DNA from: Hortaea werneckii
Lineage: Eukaryota > Ascomycota > Dothideomycetes > Mycosphaerellales > Teratosphaeriaceae
Assembly (NCBI GenBank): GCA_037044905.1
Contig: JBAOKB010000105.1
Coordinates: 186,001-250,000 of the forward strand
Length of the DNA stretch: 64,000 nucleotides
Reading direction: 5' to 3'
Under the pieces are notes generated by a model that did no database searches, was not told where the DNA came from, and saw nothing but the letters and a program-made list of their open reading frames with translations. Of this stretch, positions 1 through 12,827 are shown piece after piece (positions within the stretch are counted from its first letter, which is position 1; the number at the start of each line of letters is the position of its first letter). The position numbers and the translations under genes are program-made.

Positions 1-634
1 GGTTTCTCCTCTCCTGTATTGAAGAGTCCATGCGGCTTTCTCCACCAGTCGTTCATGGACCACCACGACTAGTCCAAGCAGGCGGAATCGTCGTCGATGG
101 GGAATATTTCGCTGAGGGGACCGTCGTTTCGACACCGACCTACACGCTTCATCGAAGCGGAAAGAATTTCGATGCGCCCGATGACTTCAAGCCTGAGAGA
201 TGGATGACGGACGGAGAAGAGCTCAAGCGAGCTCGGCAGGCTTACCAGCCAGTGAGTCCACTTATCATCCGTTGAACTTTTTGCATCATCAGAGTGCTGA
301 CAGGAGGTTTGCAGTTCCACGTCGGAGCCTATTCTTGGTATGTTCCCCATACAGTTGGCTCGTCCTCATGCGCTTCTGACTGACGTTCAAATTCTCTAGT
401 GTCGGCTGGCGTCTGGCAATGATGGAGCTACAGATCTCCCTAGCAAGATTACTGTTCACGTACGATCTACGTCTTCCACCTAACGCCCCCTGTTGCAAGA
501 ACGCCCCCAGGGGAGAGCGATGTCAGCTTGAGATGAAGGGGTGGATGACTGGACATGTCAAGGGCCCACAAGTCTTGTTTAAACGACATACAACCCACGA
601 GGATAACGAGTATACGAATGGCCAAAGTATATAG
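1..634 (+). CDS. Cytochrome P450, 3' part only
   Basis: This is the C-terminal third of a haem-thiolate monooxygenase whose start lies before the window. Exons read as 1-251, 315-337 and 400-634, with introns 252-314 and 338-399 (GTGAGT and GTATGT donors, and a CTGAC branch site in the second). Exon 1 is read from base 3. The K-helix ExxR appears as ESMR near base 24, and the PERW element follows as FKPERWM near base 190. Splicing joins the haem-binding loop, which reads FHVGAYSCVG with Cys as the thiolate ligand; the position usually occupied by Arg in FxxGxRxCxG is Tyr. The tail ends with a charged stretch and a TAG at 632-634. The substrate cannot be told from this fragment. Family assignment is firm; subfamily is unknown. 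Confidence 0.88.
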
Positions 635-1160
635 AAGGTATTAAACGAGAATGGATGATAGACAACATAGACAATTGATAATATAGATGATCAAAGACAC
701 CTTAGATTGCGTACTGGAAAGCACATGTACTTCATTGGCCGACGGCACCTTACAAACAACAGCGCAAGAATCCGGAGCTTCTAGCATCAAAACCTCTCTA
801 GCCTTAACAATAAGCCGAGATACACAGATACACTGCACCAGGTCTTCAAAAGCCCGGGGACCCGTAGCAGGCACAGAAAGGCGCAAGCTAGAAGGAGACG
901 AGTCGAGCAAGAAATACGTAGACTTCTAGAGGTACCTTCCCTGCTAGGGCAGACAGCAGGATGACGTTCGTCCTGAACTATCCCAAGCGCCTACACCAAC
1001 TTTGAACTTTCGCTATCCAAACCTCTACACAACACAGCCAATTCAAGAAAGGAGAGGGTATCAACGAAGTAAAAACCAACCGAACGAACTCTCCAATCCA
1101 AACACTCCAGAATTCAACGGTATCCCAAAGAACCAGATTCAGCAAGCCCCAACCAGCCTT
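635..1160. other. Intergenic, between P450 and BCK1 3' ends
   Basis: The two flanking genes converge here, so the stretch should hold their two 3' untranslated regions. I see no gene, RNA or repeat in it. Short open frames on both strands lack similarity and codon character. Confidence 0.6.
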
Positions 1161-4100
1161 CTAAAAAGCCCCTCGGATCTTCGCATACAGCTCCGTATCC
1201 AAGAAATTATAATTCGGGTCGAAGATGCAAAAGGGCGCGCGCAGCAGGGTCTCCGCCGTAGGACGCTCGCCGGGATCACTATTGTCAAATGTCAGTCAAA
1301 CGTCAATTCCCCCGCCAAAGGAAGGTAAGGGGTCTCTCCGGAGGACAAGGGGTGTGAAAAACTCACATAGTAAAGCAATCATACATAAAGCTCAACGCGG
1401 CGGGTCCGACAACCGTACTAACATCGTCGGGGATGGGAGGGGCCTGGTTCAGACTGCCGAGCTTATAAATAGCGCCGATAGCTTCTTCTTTGCTCCAAGG
1501 GCGCCGGCCGGCGAACATCTCCAGGACCACGCAGCCGAGGGACCAGATATCGACTTTCGCGCTATAGCCCTGGCTCATGGCGGCCGTAGCGTCGAGGCTG
1601 CCGGGGGCCACGTTCAGGGCCTGGGATTGGGCGCGGATGACCTCGGGCGCCATCCAGAAGACGGAGCCTTGCATGCTGTTGGTGATGTCGTTGTTGTAGG
1701 GGTTGGCGGAGCGCTTGGAGATGCCGAAGTCGGAGATCTTGCAGGTGCCGTCGAGGTCGAGCAGGATGTTGTCGGCTTTCATGTCGCGGTGCAGAATGCC
1801 TTCGCTGTGCAGGTAGGCGAGGCCGTTGAGCGTCTGGCGCGTCAGGGAGGAGACGACGGGTTCTTCGAACTTGCCGTGTTTGCGGAGACAGGAGCCGACG
1901 CTGCCACCAGAGATATATTCGAGGAAGATGCTGATGCTGAATTCCTTGCGCTCGCACCCGAGGTACTGGACGATGTTGACGTGGTCGAGGTGTTGCATGG
2001 TGTCGATCTCCACGTCAAGGGCTTTGACCATCTCTCGGATTTTCCCGGGGTCGATGTTAGGGGCTTTCGGATTGACCTCGACTTGCTTGACGGCTAGAAG
2101 CTCGCCGGTCGTTGTGTTCATACCGAGATAGACCCTCCCGAACGTGCCTTTCCCGATAAGCTGACCACGCATCCACTTGAACGTCGGCTGGCGCTCGGGC
2201 TGCTTATTGACATGCTGGATATTTCCTGGCGGGATTTGATCCTGGGGGATAGTATCGAGGTTGGTGATGAGCCTACTGCCACGCGAAGGCTTCACTTGCT
2301 CGATCCGAGCGCCGAACATCTTGGTGCTCTTGCGACGCACAATGCCGTTTGCCGCATCCTGCCTAAGAGTACTGACACGGTTGAGGAGAGCATTGTGCAC
2401 CGGGTCTGCTCCACTTGGGACCCGGCTCGAGCCAAAAGACGATGTCGATGCGTGATGCTGATGCTGCTGCTGCTGCTGTGCCATGTTATAGTTGCTTTTC
2501 ACCACATCTCGGATACTCTTAGTACGCCCCAAGCCACCTGCTCTCCGCATGCTGCGCTGCGCAACAGAATTATGACCCTCGTTTCTCTTCAGCGTAGCCT
2601 CCTCGCCAGAAGCGGCACGATCGGACTCGTTCTCGCTGGAAAGCGGCGTGACACTCCGACTGTGCAGACTAGACGAAGACGCTTTATTGTTAAGTGTCGC
2701 CTTTTCAGTAGCCCCAGCAACACCATCGTTGCCCTCTTCGCCTTCGCCCATCGGCTGGTCAAGATCCACGTTCGGGAAGAAAGCATCGAGATGCTCCACG
2801 ATGCCTTCGGCAGGAGGTCGATTAGCCCACATGTCACTGGCGAAACTCTCCCGTCTTCCGAAACGATTGAAATCGTCCGGCGAGTCCGTTGACCACTGGT
2901 TCGAGGAAGCCGATTCAGGCGCATACCGAGCAATATCCGGCATGTGACTAGCGCTTTCATCGACTGTCTCGCCGCCACCGAGTTGATCAAGCGATGGGAA
3001 CTTGGGCGAATCGAACTTGACATTGCTCCTGCTCGTTCGAACCTTAAGCTCAGGTTTACTTGGCGAGCTGCCGGCGGGGGAGGAGGCCGATCTTAGACCA
3101 AGAGCGTTTGCGTTGGCTGGCGCAGGCGTTGAAGACTTGCTTGGGGACTTGGGAGGTCTGAGCGGGATAGCGAACAGACCATCGTCGGAATCATCATCCT
3201 CGTCCTCTTCCTGCACCATGGCTGGACTTTGTGAGAAAGTCACCTCTCGCTCCGGCAAGTCAAAAGTAGGACCACGCTTGCTTTGCATTCTACTGAGCTG
3301 ACCACCCGGCGCTTGGGAAGAGTGGGGGCTGGAACTCGGACTCTGGTCCCTGCCTTGACTCTTAAGCTTATTGACAGCAGGGTTCGATGGGGTTCGCAGC
3401 GAGAGGTACGGACGTTGATTCGCTCTTAACGTATCCTCGTCATCTTCACCCTCCATTTCCTTTTCAAAGGCCGTCATACTAGGAGCTTTCATACTGTTCT
3501 GAAGATTGCTCGATGTCCCCGGAGCGCTAGAAGGCGTACCGAGACCAACACCGGCAGCGGCTCTACCTGCGCCTGCGAGCGCAGCACCGATACCCCGGCT
3601 AGGCGGACGCCTGATAGCTTCTTCTTCCGCGATGGATCCAGACGAGCTGCGTTTCCAAGGTTCTTCCTTCCTATTCGGCCAGCTCGTCCGCGGATCCGGC
3701 CCCTTTCTCGTTAGACTGTTCGCCTTCACCAGCGTCGAGGTAGGCTCGGGCACGGGAGGTGGTCTCCTCATGGGCACCAACCCGTCTGATCTCCTTTCAC
3801 CGGAATCACCACTGCCGCTAGATACAGGCCTAGCGTCTGCGTACGAAGTGCCCTTCACATTGTCAAAATCGTGAAAACGTCTACCATTGGGATCGCCGCT
3901 CATTCGATTCCTTCTCTGTTCAAGATATGCCTTTTGTTTCCGCTCAGTCTCCTTCCTATGCTCTTCAGCCTTGGCTTCGAGCAATGCCAGACGCTCGTTC
4001 TCTGGAAGGCTTTGGAAGTCTTGCTGGAGCGCACTCTCCTGGAGATGGGCATGGTCAGATGCACTGTATTTCCCGTCGGGATCCTTGATCAGATGCTGAA

Positions 4101-7041
4101 TGCCCCGTGCCTTCTCGGGCACGAGTGTACTCTCGCCGGAGCGAACAGTAGATGGCGAGCCAAGGCGTGTCTCGGACAGCTTATCAAAAGCGACGTCGTC
4201 CGCGGACTTCCCTGCAAAGGATGCTTTATCGAAAGGACTCTGTGGCAAATTAAGGCTGGGGTCCGAGGGATCCTGTATACCAGCCAAAGTACCGGGCGCA
4301 CGCACATACAACTTAAGATTTCCACTCGAATCAGCCATGCGAAGCCGTGCGTTGGTCAGGAGCTTGTCATCCAAAGGTTCGTCATGCTCCACCTGTCCTG
4401 GACTGGTGACGTGAATGGCAACATCTGGACCTTCAGGGACGCCAAGGTTGTAGCAGATGACTGTGCGCAATTGTTCAGCGGATTCGACATCGGAAATGTC
4501 AATGAGACGGTAATTCCAGCCGTCAGGAGTAACGAAGACAAACTTCTTATCGCCGGCCCTCGATGCTGTTCTTCCTCGAGCGAGCGGCAAAGGCGGTATT
4601 GATTCTGTCGATTCGGTACTGGTATGTGCGCTTTTCCGGCTGGGTGGACGATTCTCAACGAGATTAGTCTCTGAAGCGGCATGCGCCAGTTTCGCAAACG
4701 GCCCATGCCTTGATGACTGTGGAGAAGCCGGACTGATATCTTCATCTGCGGCATGGGAATCGTCTTTACGTTTGTTTCGCCTGAACTTGTCAAGGAATCC
4801 CTTGTGCTCTTTCGTGTTGGCGCTCACAGGGGTTTCATTGCTACCCTGACGCCCATGGGTCTCAAGTGCAGGAGGACGTGACCCATCCGTAGCATTACGC
4901 CGCTTGCTCGAATCTTCCGGTGGTACTTTTGGGAAGCTACTGTCGAAGTCTCGAACGGTGTTAGGATGCGGTTTGCCCGGCCCAGGCGAGAGATTGCCTC
5001 CAGGCGCTATAATATGAGTCTCGCTACTGTTTGCGCGAAGATGGCCGTAATACCGATGAGCATTGGCGGCATTTGCTGGTCTGGCACTGCTAATTCCAGG
5101 GCTTTGTTGCGGGCTTGCGTATTTATGCCCCGTAATCGAAGCAAATTCACCGCTTGTACTTGGCGAGTGCCTTCGAGGCATGTCCCCCACAGCACTAAGT
5201 GCGGCGGTGGAAAAGCCACTTCTGCCAGTGTCATCGACTGACCGCGAAAGAGTGTCAAGAGTGACCGCTCGTTGCCCAGAGAACCTCCGATTCGTAATAT
5301 TCGTAGGTGGCGGCATTGCTCTGCCTGGAGAATCATCTCCAGTGCCTCCAGCAGTTGTGGGCGTAGACCCAAAAGCATTCAACTCAGGCCTAGCGAGGTT
5401 TGGACTGTTTTCGACCCCGCCTTCAGTCCCAGCGCTTGCGCTGTTCAAGAACTGCGAAGACTGCCTGCGACCATTATTGCCCAACGGAAGGCTTGTGCTC
5501 GAGCTTGTCGCGGCTGTTGCTGGCGTGCCACCACCACCAGTTCTCAGCACATCTCTTACAAGTCTTCTGATCCGCCTAGACTCTTCGCGCTCCTTCGATT
5601 GGTCCCACATCGTTCCGCTCGTAGTACACTCTCTCGCCACCTGCGGGAGTACTGTCTGCGGCATAAACCCAATGTTGCGCTGACCACCGCTCCTACCAAT
5701 GTCCAAGAAGAGGGCGCCGTGCACATTGAGATGCTGAAAAGCCGCTTGCCATTCTTTCGAAAATCCATGAGCAGCCAGCCATATCTGCACTCTCTCGAGA
5801 GGCCAATTCTGATCCTGTGGGCTGGCCGGGGTCTCCCCTGAAGAAGAATGCTCGCGATTTCCCTGCGAAGATGAGTCGTCCCCTCTGTTCGATGACGGAG
5901 GGCCGAAAGAGTGCGGGTTGTGTGCTTGCGCGGGCGAGGCATGAGCCTGTCGCTCTGCAGCCGGCTCAACGAGCTTCTTTTGGCCGCTTGTAGGCGTAGG
6001 TGGAGGGTAGCTACTTAATGAAGGCGGCGGGACCGAGTGCGAATGGACCGGTTGAGGCTGCTGATATTGCTGGTACGATGCATTAGAAAGCCAGCTCTGG
6101 TTCGGATCATGGTTAAATGTTGCGTCGCCGCCGTATCGCGGTTGTGATGCAAGGTCGGCCGCAGCCGTGAAGTCGCCGGATGCGCCTCGATAATAGCTAT
6201 TCTGCTGCTGAATACCAGGTCGTAATGAAGGCGCTTGCAGGCCTTGCTGATGGTGCTGGTTCACAGAGTTCTGGGAGTGCAAAGGCGGTATACCTACTCC
6301 CGGGCCAAAGCTCTCGCCACCCGGGATGTAAGTGGCACTAGTCAGAGGCGCATTGTCATTGAGAGGCGGTAGCTGCATATACTCCGCATAAGCTGTCGGA
6401 TCATAGGTGCGAGGTTCACGAGGTTGCTGTTGGACCGGGGGTGGTGGCGGATAGCCTTGCGACCGCATCCAATTGTTGTAACCACTGGGCTGATTCGGCG
6501 GCGGGGGCATCATCATCTGTGTCTGGGCATTGGCGCTCATCGCTGGCCTCGGTGGAGGACCGGGTAGGTGCATACCCTGCGGACCGGGCGTCTGCACCGG
6601 CGGAGGAGGAGGCGGTGGGACGTACTGGCCAGGCCCAGCGCGCTGCTGTTCTGAGAAGTGTCTTGCGCCTGGCAACTGCCATGCGCTTCCTTGATGCATA
6701 CCTCCTCCTGAAGCTACAGGCGTGCCTCGTCTGTAGTTTTCTTGCTGCTGAGCGGCCTGTATGCTTGGGTCGGTGAAGGTATGTGCGCGAGGTCTGGGCG
6801 AAGTCGCATACGGTGCAGAGGTCGGCGCACTGGCGATCGGCGGATATGGGCTGTTATAAGCCAGTTGAGGTCGCAATAGCGAGCTAGCGTCGCCGTATCC
6901 AGAGCTCGGGATATCATTCAATACGATGCCAGTCGGAACGCCCAGGTTCTGTCGGTGCGGAGGTGGTGTGCCGTTTCTTGTCGGGTCGTCTGGTGTGCGT
7001 GATCTGTGGCTTGCTGATCGTTGTCGAGAACTTGAACTCAT
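1161..7041 (-). CDS. BCK1: MAP kinase kinase kinase of the cell wall integrity pathway (Bck1 type)
   Basis: Predicted serine/threonine kinase that receives the Pkc1 signal and activates the MAPKK of the cell wall integrity cascade. Two exons: 7041-1367 and 1278-1161, with an 88 bp intron (GTGAGT...AATAG) whose removal replaces a premature TGA and restores the end of the kinase domain. The product is about 1,930 residues. The N-terminal 400 residues are Pro/Gln/Ser-rich and disordered. A SAM-like segment follows at about 413-490 (WPLERVQIWLAAHGF), then a ubiquitin-like/Ras-binding-like region near 860-950 (KFVFVTPDGWNYRL). The kinase domain begins near residue 1605: glycine loop GKGTFGRVYLG, AVKQ lysine, catalytic HRDMKADN, DFG, and MAPE. 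Domain order and length fit Bck1 better than the shorter Ste11 or Ssk2. The frame is unbroken over 5.6 kb, in contrast to genes after 30.5 kb. Confidence 0.93.
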
Positions 7042-8001
7042 GTCTTTTCTATATGCCTTGCTTCTTTTGCGCCACTGCTTATGAGCCTACTACCGGTGTA
7101 GCACTCATGCCATGTCTTGCGCTCGCAAGCGCCGCTCTTCTATCACGTCTGTCGACGGTGTCTTTGTCCCAAATCAACTCCAAGTCCCTGCGCGACCCCG
7201 ACAATGCTCCTAGCCTTAGTGCCAAAGCTATGCGATGGCTCAGGAGTGAGCTCGCGCCAGCCGATAATTTCCTACAGTATGTAATTCCTTCTAGTCCGAG
7301 CTAAGGTATAGAATCAGTCGCCCCGGTGCCCGCAAGCGCACGTCGCACACGTCCCACCGCGTCGTTCCGAACGGAAGAGACGCTAGACGGAATTGACTTC
7401 CGCCGATGCTGGGGAGTGGTCCATGCGTTTCCTCCAGTTCTCTCAAGTTTGTATACCGTTTGCACAGTGCGCACGGCGCATGATCGTTGGGTTAGCCGCG
7501 GCGGAATACTCGAAGAGCGAATTCAGAGGTCCCGCGAGATCAAAGACGTCGCGCTACCGGGTTTGGCGGAAAGCTGCAGCCCAACAGCACTCAGGTCACG
7601 AGGTTTGCACACACGAGCCACAGCTGCCAGATAAGCTTCCATCGGCGAAGCGACCGAAGCACGGGTACGTTCCAGCTGCTCGGGTCAACGGCCACGTGGG
7701 CCTCCCGGACGACGGGCACGGCGGCGTACAAGGAAGATACCTGTCTCAATGTATCGACCACTTCCTACAGTACCAATGACGGTGGGGCACTTTCCTTTTC
7801 AGCTTCACTCTGTCTCCTACACCAGCCCACCACGTCTGACCTTCCGCTTGTCTTGTCAAGAAAAGAATGGGAAGGAGTAACAACAAAGACAGCAATGTAT
7901 TTGGCACTTCACCCTGACTAGACTACCTAGTATGTGGCCCCTCGGAAGACTATCGCCACACCAAGCCCATTCCCCGTCGCCAAACAAGATGTCGTCTACG
8001 T
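7042..8001. other. Intergenic, upstream of BCK1
   Basis: Contains the 5' leader and promoter of BCK1 and the 3' region of the chitin-binding gene, both transcribed leftward. Open frames at 7326-7634 and 7393-7779 overlap each other and resemble no family I recognise. No RNA gene or repeat seen. Confidence 0.5.
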
Positions 8002-11000
8002 TCAGCTCTTCTTCGATGGCCTCTCCGTCGTCACACACGTATTCGCATTCGTATCACAAGTGATGACCAATCCCGGCATAATATCCGGGCTGCGCAGCGA
8101 ATACTGCATCGCCTGCTGCGTGCCTTGCGAATTGACTGCGACACACTTGAATCAGTACTTGACGCTTCACACTCTCCCTTTTGAAAAACGCGAGGATAAT
8201 TAGACTTACCACCTTGCGTCCCCACCCCAGCATAGATCCCCATATCCCCCGCCCCGCCCGTCTGCAGGTACGTATACACGAACACGCCCGGCGTCGCACT
8301 ATCATAATCGACGAGGAAATGGTAGATTTGATCCGTACCGTTGCGGCCGAGGTAGTACTCAAAAGTCACATTGGTGCTTCCCACCGCGTAGAAGATGCCC
8401 TGCTGCGGATCCGACGAGCCGACGAGGTATAGGTCGTCGAAGAAGGCTGCGACGCTGTTGGCGGGGATGTGGCTGTCGGGGAGCGGCTCGACCTGGTATT
8501 GGGAGCTACCCGCTAGGATGGAGAGGTATCCGTTCGTGCTGGCGTGGACGAGGGTGTCTGCTTGAGCGTACAGGTTGATGGAGAAGGGGAGGGTGATGTC
8601 GCAGAAGCTGTCGTCTTGGTCGTAGCTGGCTGGGTCGCCGAAGTCGCAGGGGGTCGGGGAGGGCAGGACGAGGTAAGGCGGCCTGGAAGAGCTAGAGGAC
8701 GTCGTAGTGGTCGTGGTCGTTGTGGTCGGGGGTGTGCTCGACGTCACAGGTGGGCTTGTAGTCGATTGCGCAGATGAATCAGTTGAAGAGGCTGAACTAC
8801 TTGTCATCATTGGCGTGGAGCTGCTGGTCATCATCATTTCCGAAGTCGATCCTGTCGCTGAAGGAGAGCTGCTTAAGGAAGTCTCTTCGTATGGAGGAGG
8901 CACTGCAGAGCTGGACGAAACGTTTGCTACCGATGTGGTCGTCAGCAGAGGGTAAGTGAAAATTGTTAAAGAGGTCGAACTCTCGGACGAAGTCATCGTC
9001 GGGGGCACGGGCGATAACAGAGAAACGGAGTACCCGCCACCCGTACACGCTCCGAACTCGCGATCGCAGTTGGGAGGGTCGCAGTACTCGGTGCCTGAAC
9101 CGCACGAGCCATAGATGCTACAACACATGCCAAAGACAGAGCCCTCGCAAGTCTGGTTGCCGTACTCAGGACCACACCATCCGTCCGAGGAGATCGGATA
9201 TCCCTCTTGCGGTGTGCAATCTCCGTAACCAGGCTGACAGCCTGCAAGACAGTAGTCTGTCGAGTCGCCGCAGAATCCGCTTGAGCTACAGCAAGCACCG
9301 AACTCAGAGCCCGTGCAAGTGTACCCTTCCGGCGTCCCTCCGTTTCCTAGGGTGCCGCAGTGTCCATTTGGCGAGATAGGTGAAGTCGGCTCTGCGCTTG
9401 ACTCGCTGCTGATGGAACCTGTTGCAGATGATGCGTATGTCATGCTCATGGACATGTTCATGGACATCGAATAGCCTGGGTCATTCGGCCCGATCGGCTG
9501 CGTGGGCGAGACGTATGGTGGGAGCGTGTTCGTCGATGTTGAGGACGATGCCATGCCCGAGACACTAGACGCCATGTCCCCCATTGACATCGACATCGAC
9601 ATGCTCATGGTGGATGTAGAAGCCGGCATGGATCCCTCCGTCGACGACATTTCCCCTCCTCCTGAGCATGTCCCATAATCTGGCTGACATCCCTCGCCAC
9701 AGAAGCCATCAGTGCCTCCACAGAATCCATATTGACTGCAGCAGTCACCAAACCCAGAACCAGCGCAAATCGTGTCATCGTTTTCTGGGCCGCAGAGACC
9801 GTCTTCCGACACTGGGCCGGTCGGCTCTGAGCTGGCAGAAGGCTGCATTGCCATGCTGGATGTGGAGGCCGAGGCCGAATTCGGCCCAGGTGTAGTCGGA
9901 AGGGAAGACGAACTGCCTCCGGAAGACAAACTCTGAGCACGAGATGAAGTTGCAGCAGAAGGGGCGGCAGACGACAAAGCAGACGAGATCGCAGGAGGAC
10001 AGACGCCAAAATCCGACTGGCAGCCATTGCCGCAGTAGGAGCCAGTACTTCCACAGTAGCCGAAAGCGCTGCAGCACTCCCCAAAACCAGAGCCTTCGCA
10101 AGTCGTATCGCCGTTGGTAGGGCCGCAAAGACCATCTTCTGAGACGCCGCCTGAAGGGTAAGAGCTGGCGGAGGGCGAAGCTGGAGAGCCAGTCGAGGTA
10201 GACGCCACGACACTCGCAGAACTGCTTTGTACAGCGATCCCTGAACTACTGCTCACGCTAGCCGGAGAAGCTACAGGTGGAATTGAGCTGGCTCCCAAGG
10301 AAGTCCCGGGATATCCCGTTGGGAGACCTGCACTCTGTCCCGTCGAAGTCGGGGGCTGAGCGCTACCACTGATGACGATTTCCGTTGCTACAGACGTGGA
10401 TTGCGATGCGTTTCCGTAACCTGGCGGGGCGACCGAAGTAACTATGCATCTGTCAGAGAAGCACGAACGAACACCGGCAGGAGATAAATCTTACCTGGAG
10501 CAGCGGAAAGGACAACGCGTGCCCAATCCGGATCAATTGGCCCACTAAACCTGGCTACGACCTGCGCGTTATCGAAAACGCCGGCTGGCCATTTATAGAA
10601 TTCCGCAGTGTTGCCATTAAACGCCGAATTGTTCCAGTAGAAGATGCTGTTCTGCACAGCAAACGTCCTGCTGATAGCTTCGATCGTACTTGCGACTGCG
10701 AACGGCTCATGTTGGATACCAGGTGAAGTTGACACGAATTGGTCCCCGCTAGACAATTGGCCGTCTCTGATTTGCCAGCGCGCCGCCTTTGAGCCATCGG
10801 TGGTGGTATTGCCATTAGCCATCAAGTAGGCAATCCGAGCCTCTTGTCGTTTTTTATAGCTACCTAGATTTTCCGAGTCGACTTCGATCACGAACGGTAA
10901 CCCGGTATTGGCCCCTTCGTCCGTCCATGGCTGAGGCTGGACTGTGACCGTAGATTGAACCACCGTAACTGACCGCGAGCCAGCGGTATAGACCGCGCTG

Positions 11001-11089
11001 CAGACGCTCGGGTACTCCGTGATAGTAACGACATCTCCCAAAGCAGGGGCTGCGAGCATCAGCGCCGCCGCGGCGCCGCACCACCGCAT
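8002..11089 (-). CDS. Secreted protein with four hevein-type chitin-binding domains
   Basis: Three exons: 11089-10495, 10441-8210 and 8135-8002; introns of 53 and 74 bp join in phase and give about 986 residues. A hydrophobic leader (MRWCGAAAALMLAAPALG) predicts secretion. An N-terminal domain of about 180 residues, without a family I can name, precedes Ser/Thr-rich linkers separating four Cys-rich units. Each has the eight-Cys type-1 chitin-binding pattern with the CCS..G.CG core (for example FGECCSAFGYCG and FGDCCSQYGFCG). The third domain, from ISPNGHCGT, has a longer first loop. After a Ser/Thr/Pro-rich stalk comes a C-terminal domain starting near PCDFGDPASYDQ and ending VNSQGTQQAMQYS, built like fungal surface-protein beta-sandwiches. 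No GPI signal is seen. Likely a wall-associated or apoplastic chitin binder; role in wall shielding or adhesion is inference. Linkers contain Met-Ser repeats (SMSMSMSM). Confidence 0.85.
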
Positions 11090-12689
11090 CTTGGTGCTCG
11101 TGCTGAACTCGGGGAGAAAAGACCGTAGGCTGTTTTCGGGAACAAGCTATTGCAACTCGCTCTCAGCGTAAAAGAGCGAATATAGTTGGAATCTTAAGAC
11201 AGACAAGAGCAAAAGCGGGCGTGGAGCAAACGCGCACAGCAACGAAGAGCCCATTGCATGGCATGGCCTTCTAGCATGCCAAGATCTGTGGAATGATAAA
11301 CACGGTGCGACCTTTGTACAGACACGCGCAGACTAATTTTGGTGGAATTCAATTTTTCAGTGAGAGAGCGCTTCCGCGGTGCTCGCTTGAGAAGTCTGGC
11401 TGATGGAAGCATTCATTGCGATGGCAAGGCTGGGACAAGTGAGAGGTCGAGACAGCAGGTGTCATTGCAAAATTCAAGGTTCCTCATGGGGCGCTTTTTT
11501 CATGTTCTTTCTTCAGCCATGTTGACCGGGTTTGACCTTCAGCCTTCCTACAAGATGAGCTTTATCCAATCGAGGCAATTTGATTTTTCATCACTTATTT
11601 TTCGTTTTCTATCAGTCTTCTGCCACCAGCTTAGTCCAGCGAGGTGAAGAATATCATGACCGCAGCCTGCAAATTGGCTGTATTGAGACAGGTAGTGACC
11701 ATTGGTATGGGGACAACGATGACTTGGCAGAACGGGCGTAAGTTGTCGGACGTCAATTTTGTGCTCGAACAGTAAGCGGCGTGGTATCTTGATGTCGGAA
11801 AAGATAAGGCGCCCGGCGAAGTATGTGTAAGATTTGGTCTACACGATCTGATTGGCCAGAAAGTTATCGTAGCGCGAAACGGCCAACTACACACGTCGAC
11901 TTCAACGCCAAGATGAACACAATCGCGGCAACAGCATTTTGGAATATAAACATCCTAAGGCTGATGAATAGTCTGGAAAGATGTCAACCATCTCTACAGA
12001 GCTTCATGGTCTACCTCTAATGCCGATGGATCCATATGTATCAGGATGAGGTAGCCCAAGAAAACCACGAGCATCACAAGAGATAAGGACATAAGACAGA
12101 CACGTCCAAGTTTCTCCGTGCGACTCCATATCAACAGAAGGACCATAAAGTTTTCGAATTTCCACGGAGAAGGTGACACAAAGCCCCCAAGACTCTTATC
12201 CTCTGTTTCAGACCCAGATGGCGTTGCTGGGATGGCTGTTGGGATCGTTATCAGCGCCAGCCCGACTAAGCCTGCAGGCAATCCACTTTGGGCAACGTTA
12301 TCTTCAGCCAACGATAAGTCATCGTGCCGCCGTCGTCAGCCCTGTACAGAACCCGATCAGATGGATTAGAACATCACCCAACCGCCTAAGAACGCTGCTG
12401 AACAGTCCGTAAGAAATCCCACGGTCGAATTCCTAGAATACCCGGCTAAGTAGACATACTTTTGACGTACAAGCGCTTCTGTTCCAAGACCTCGGAAAGC
12501 CTCGTCGTTTGACACTCAGCTTATCTAGAATATAACGTTACCCGTTTGACGCATATCGAGCAGACCAGAACCAAGCCATCTGGATGCTATCAGGACGCTG
12601 TCAAGCCAGACCGACATCGATCTAGAACAAGCAGCCATTGGCTCTCTCACTGCCACCTGACGTACTTCGAACAGCGGCCGCGTTAATCC

Positions 12690-12695
12690 TTATCA
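12690..12695 (-). promoter_or_regulatory. Possible GATA-factor site upstream of nitrate transporter
   Basis: TTATCA on the + strand reads TGATAA on the other strand, matching HGATAR, the site of AreA/Nit2-type nitrogen regulators. It lies about 450 bp before the transporter ATG. A second copy, CGATAA, is at 12780-12785. Such hexamers arise often by chance. Confidence 0.3.
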
Positions 12696-12819
12696 CAGCC
12701 AAGACCCTGGAAAAAGCTGGCGCCCAGTGCAGGGGAATCGATCTGCTGATCCCGCCATTGCCCGGCCGTTCCCCCATAGCGATAACGAGCCCAAAAACTC
12801 CAGATCTCCACAAGGGAGC

Positions 12820-12827
12820 ATCCGCGG
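12820..12827 (+). promoter_or_regulatory. Degenerate NirA-like site
   Basis: ATCCGCGG differs by one base from CTCCGHGG, the site of the nitrate-specific activator NirA in Aspergillus. It lies about 320 bp before the transporter ATG and 35 bp after a GATA-type site, an arrangement that would suit nitrate induction. The mismatch makes this weak. Confidence 0.2.

Noticed and set aside
1225..2131. Open frame of 290 codons opposite the BCK1 kinase domain
   Set aside because: It mirrors conserved kinase codons and has no independent evidence.
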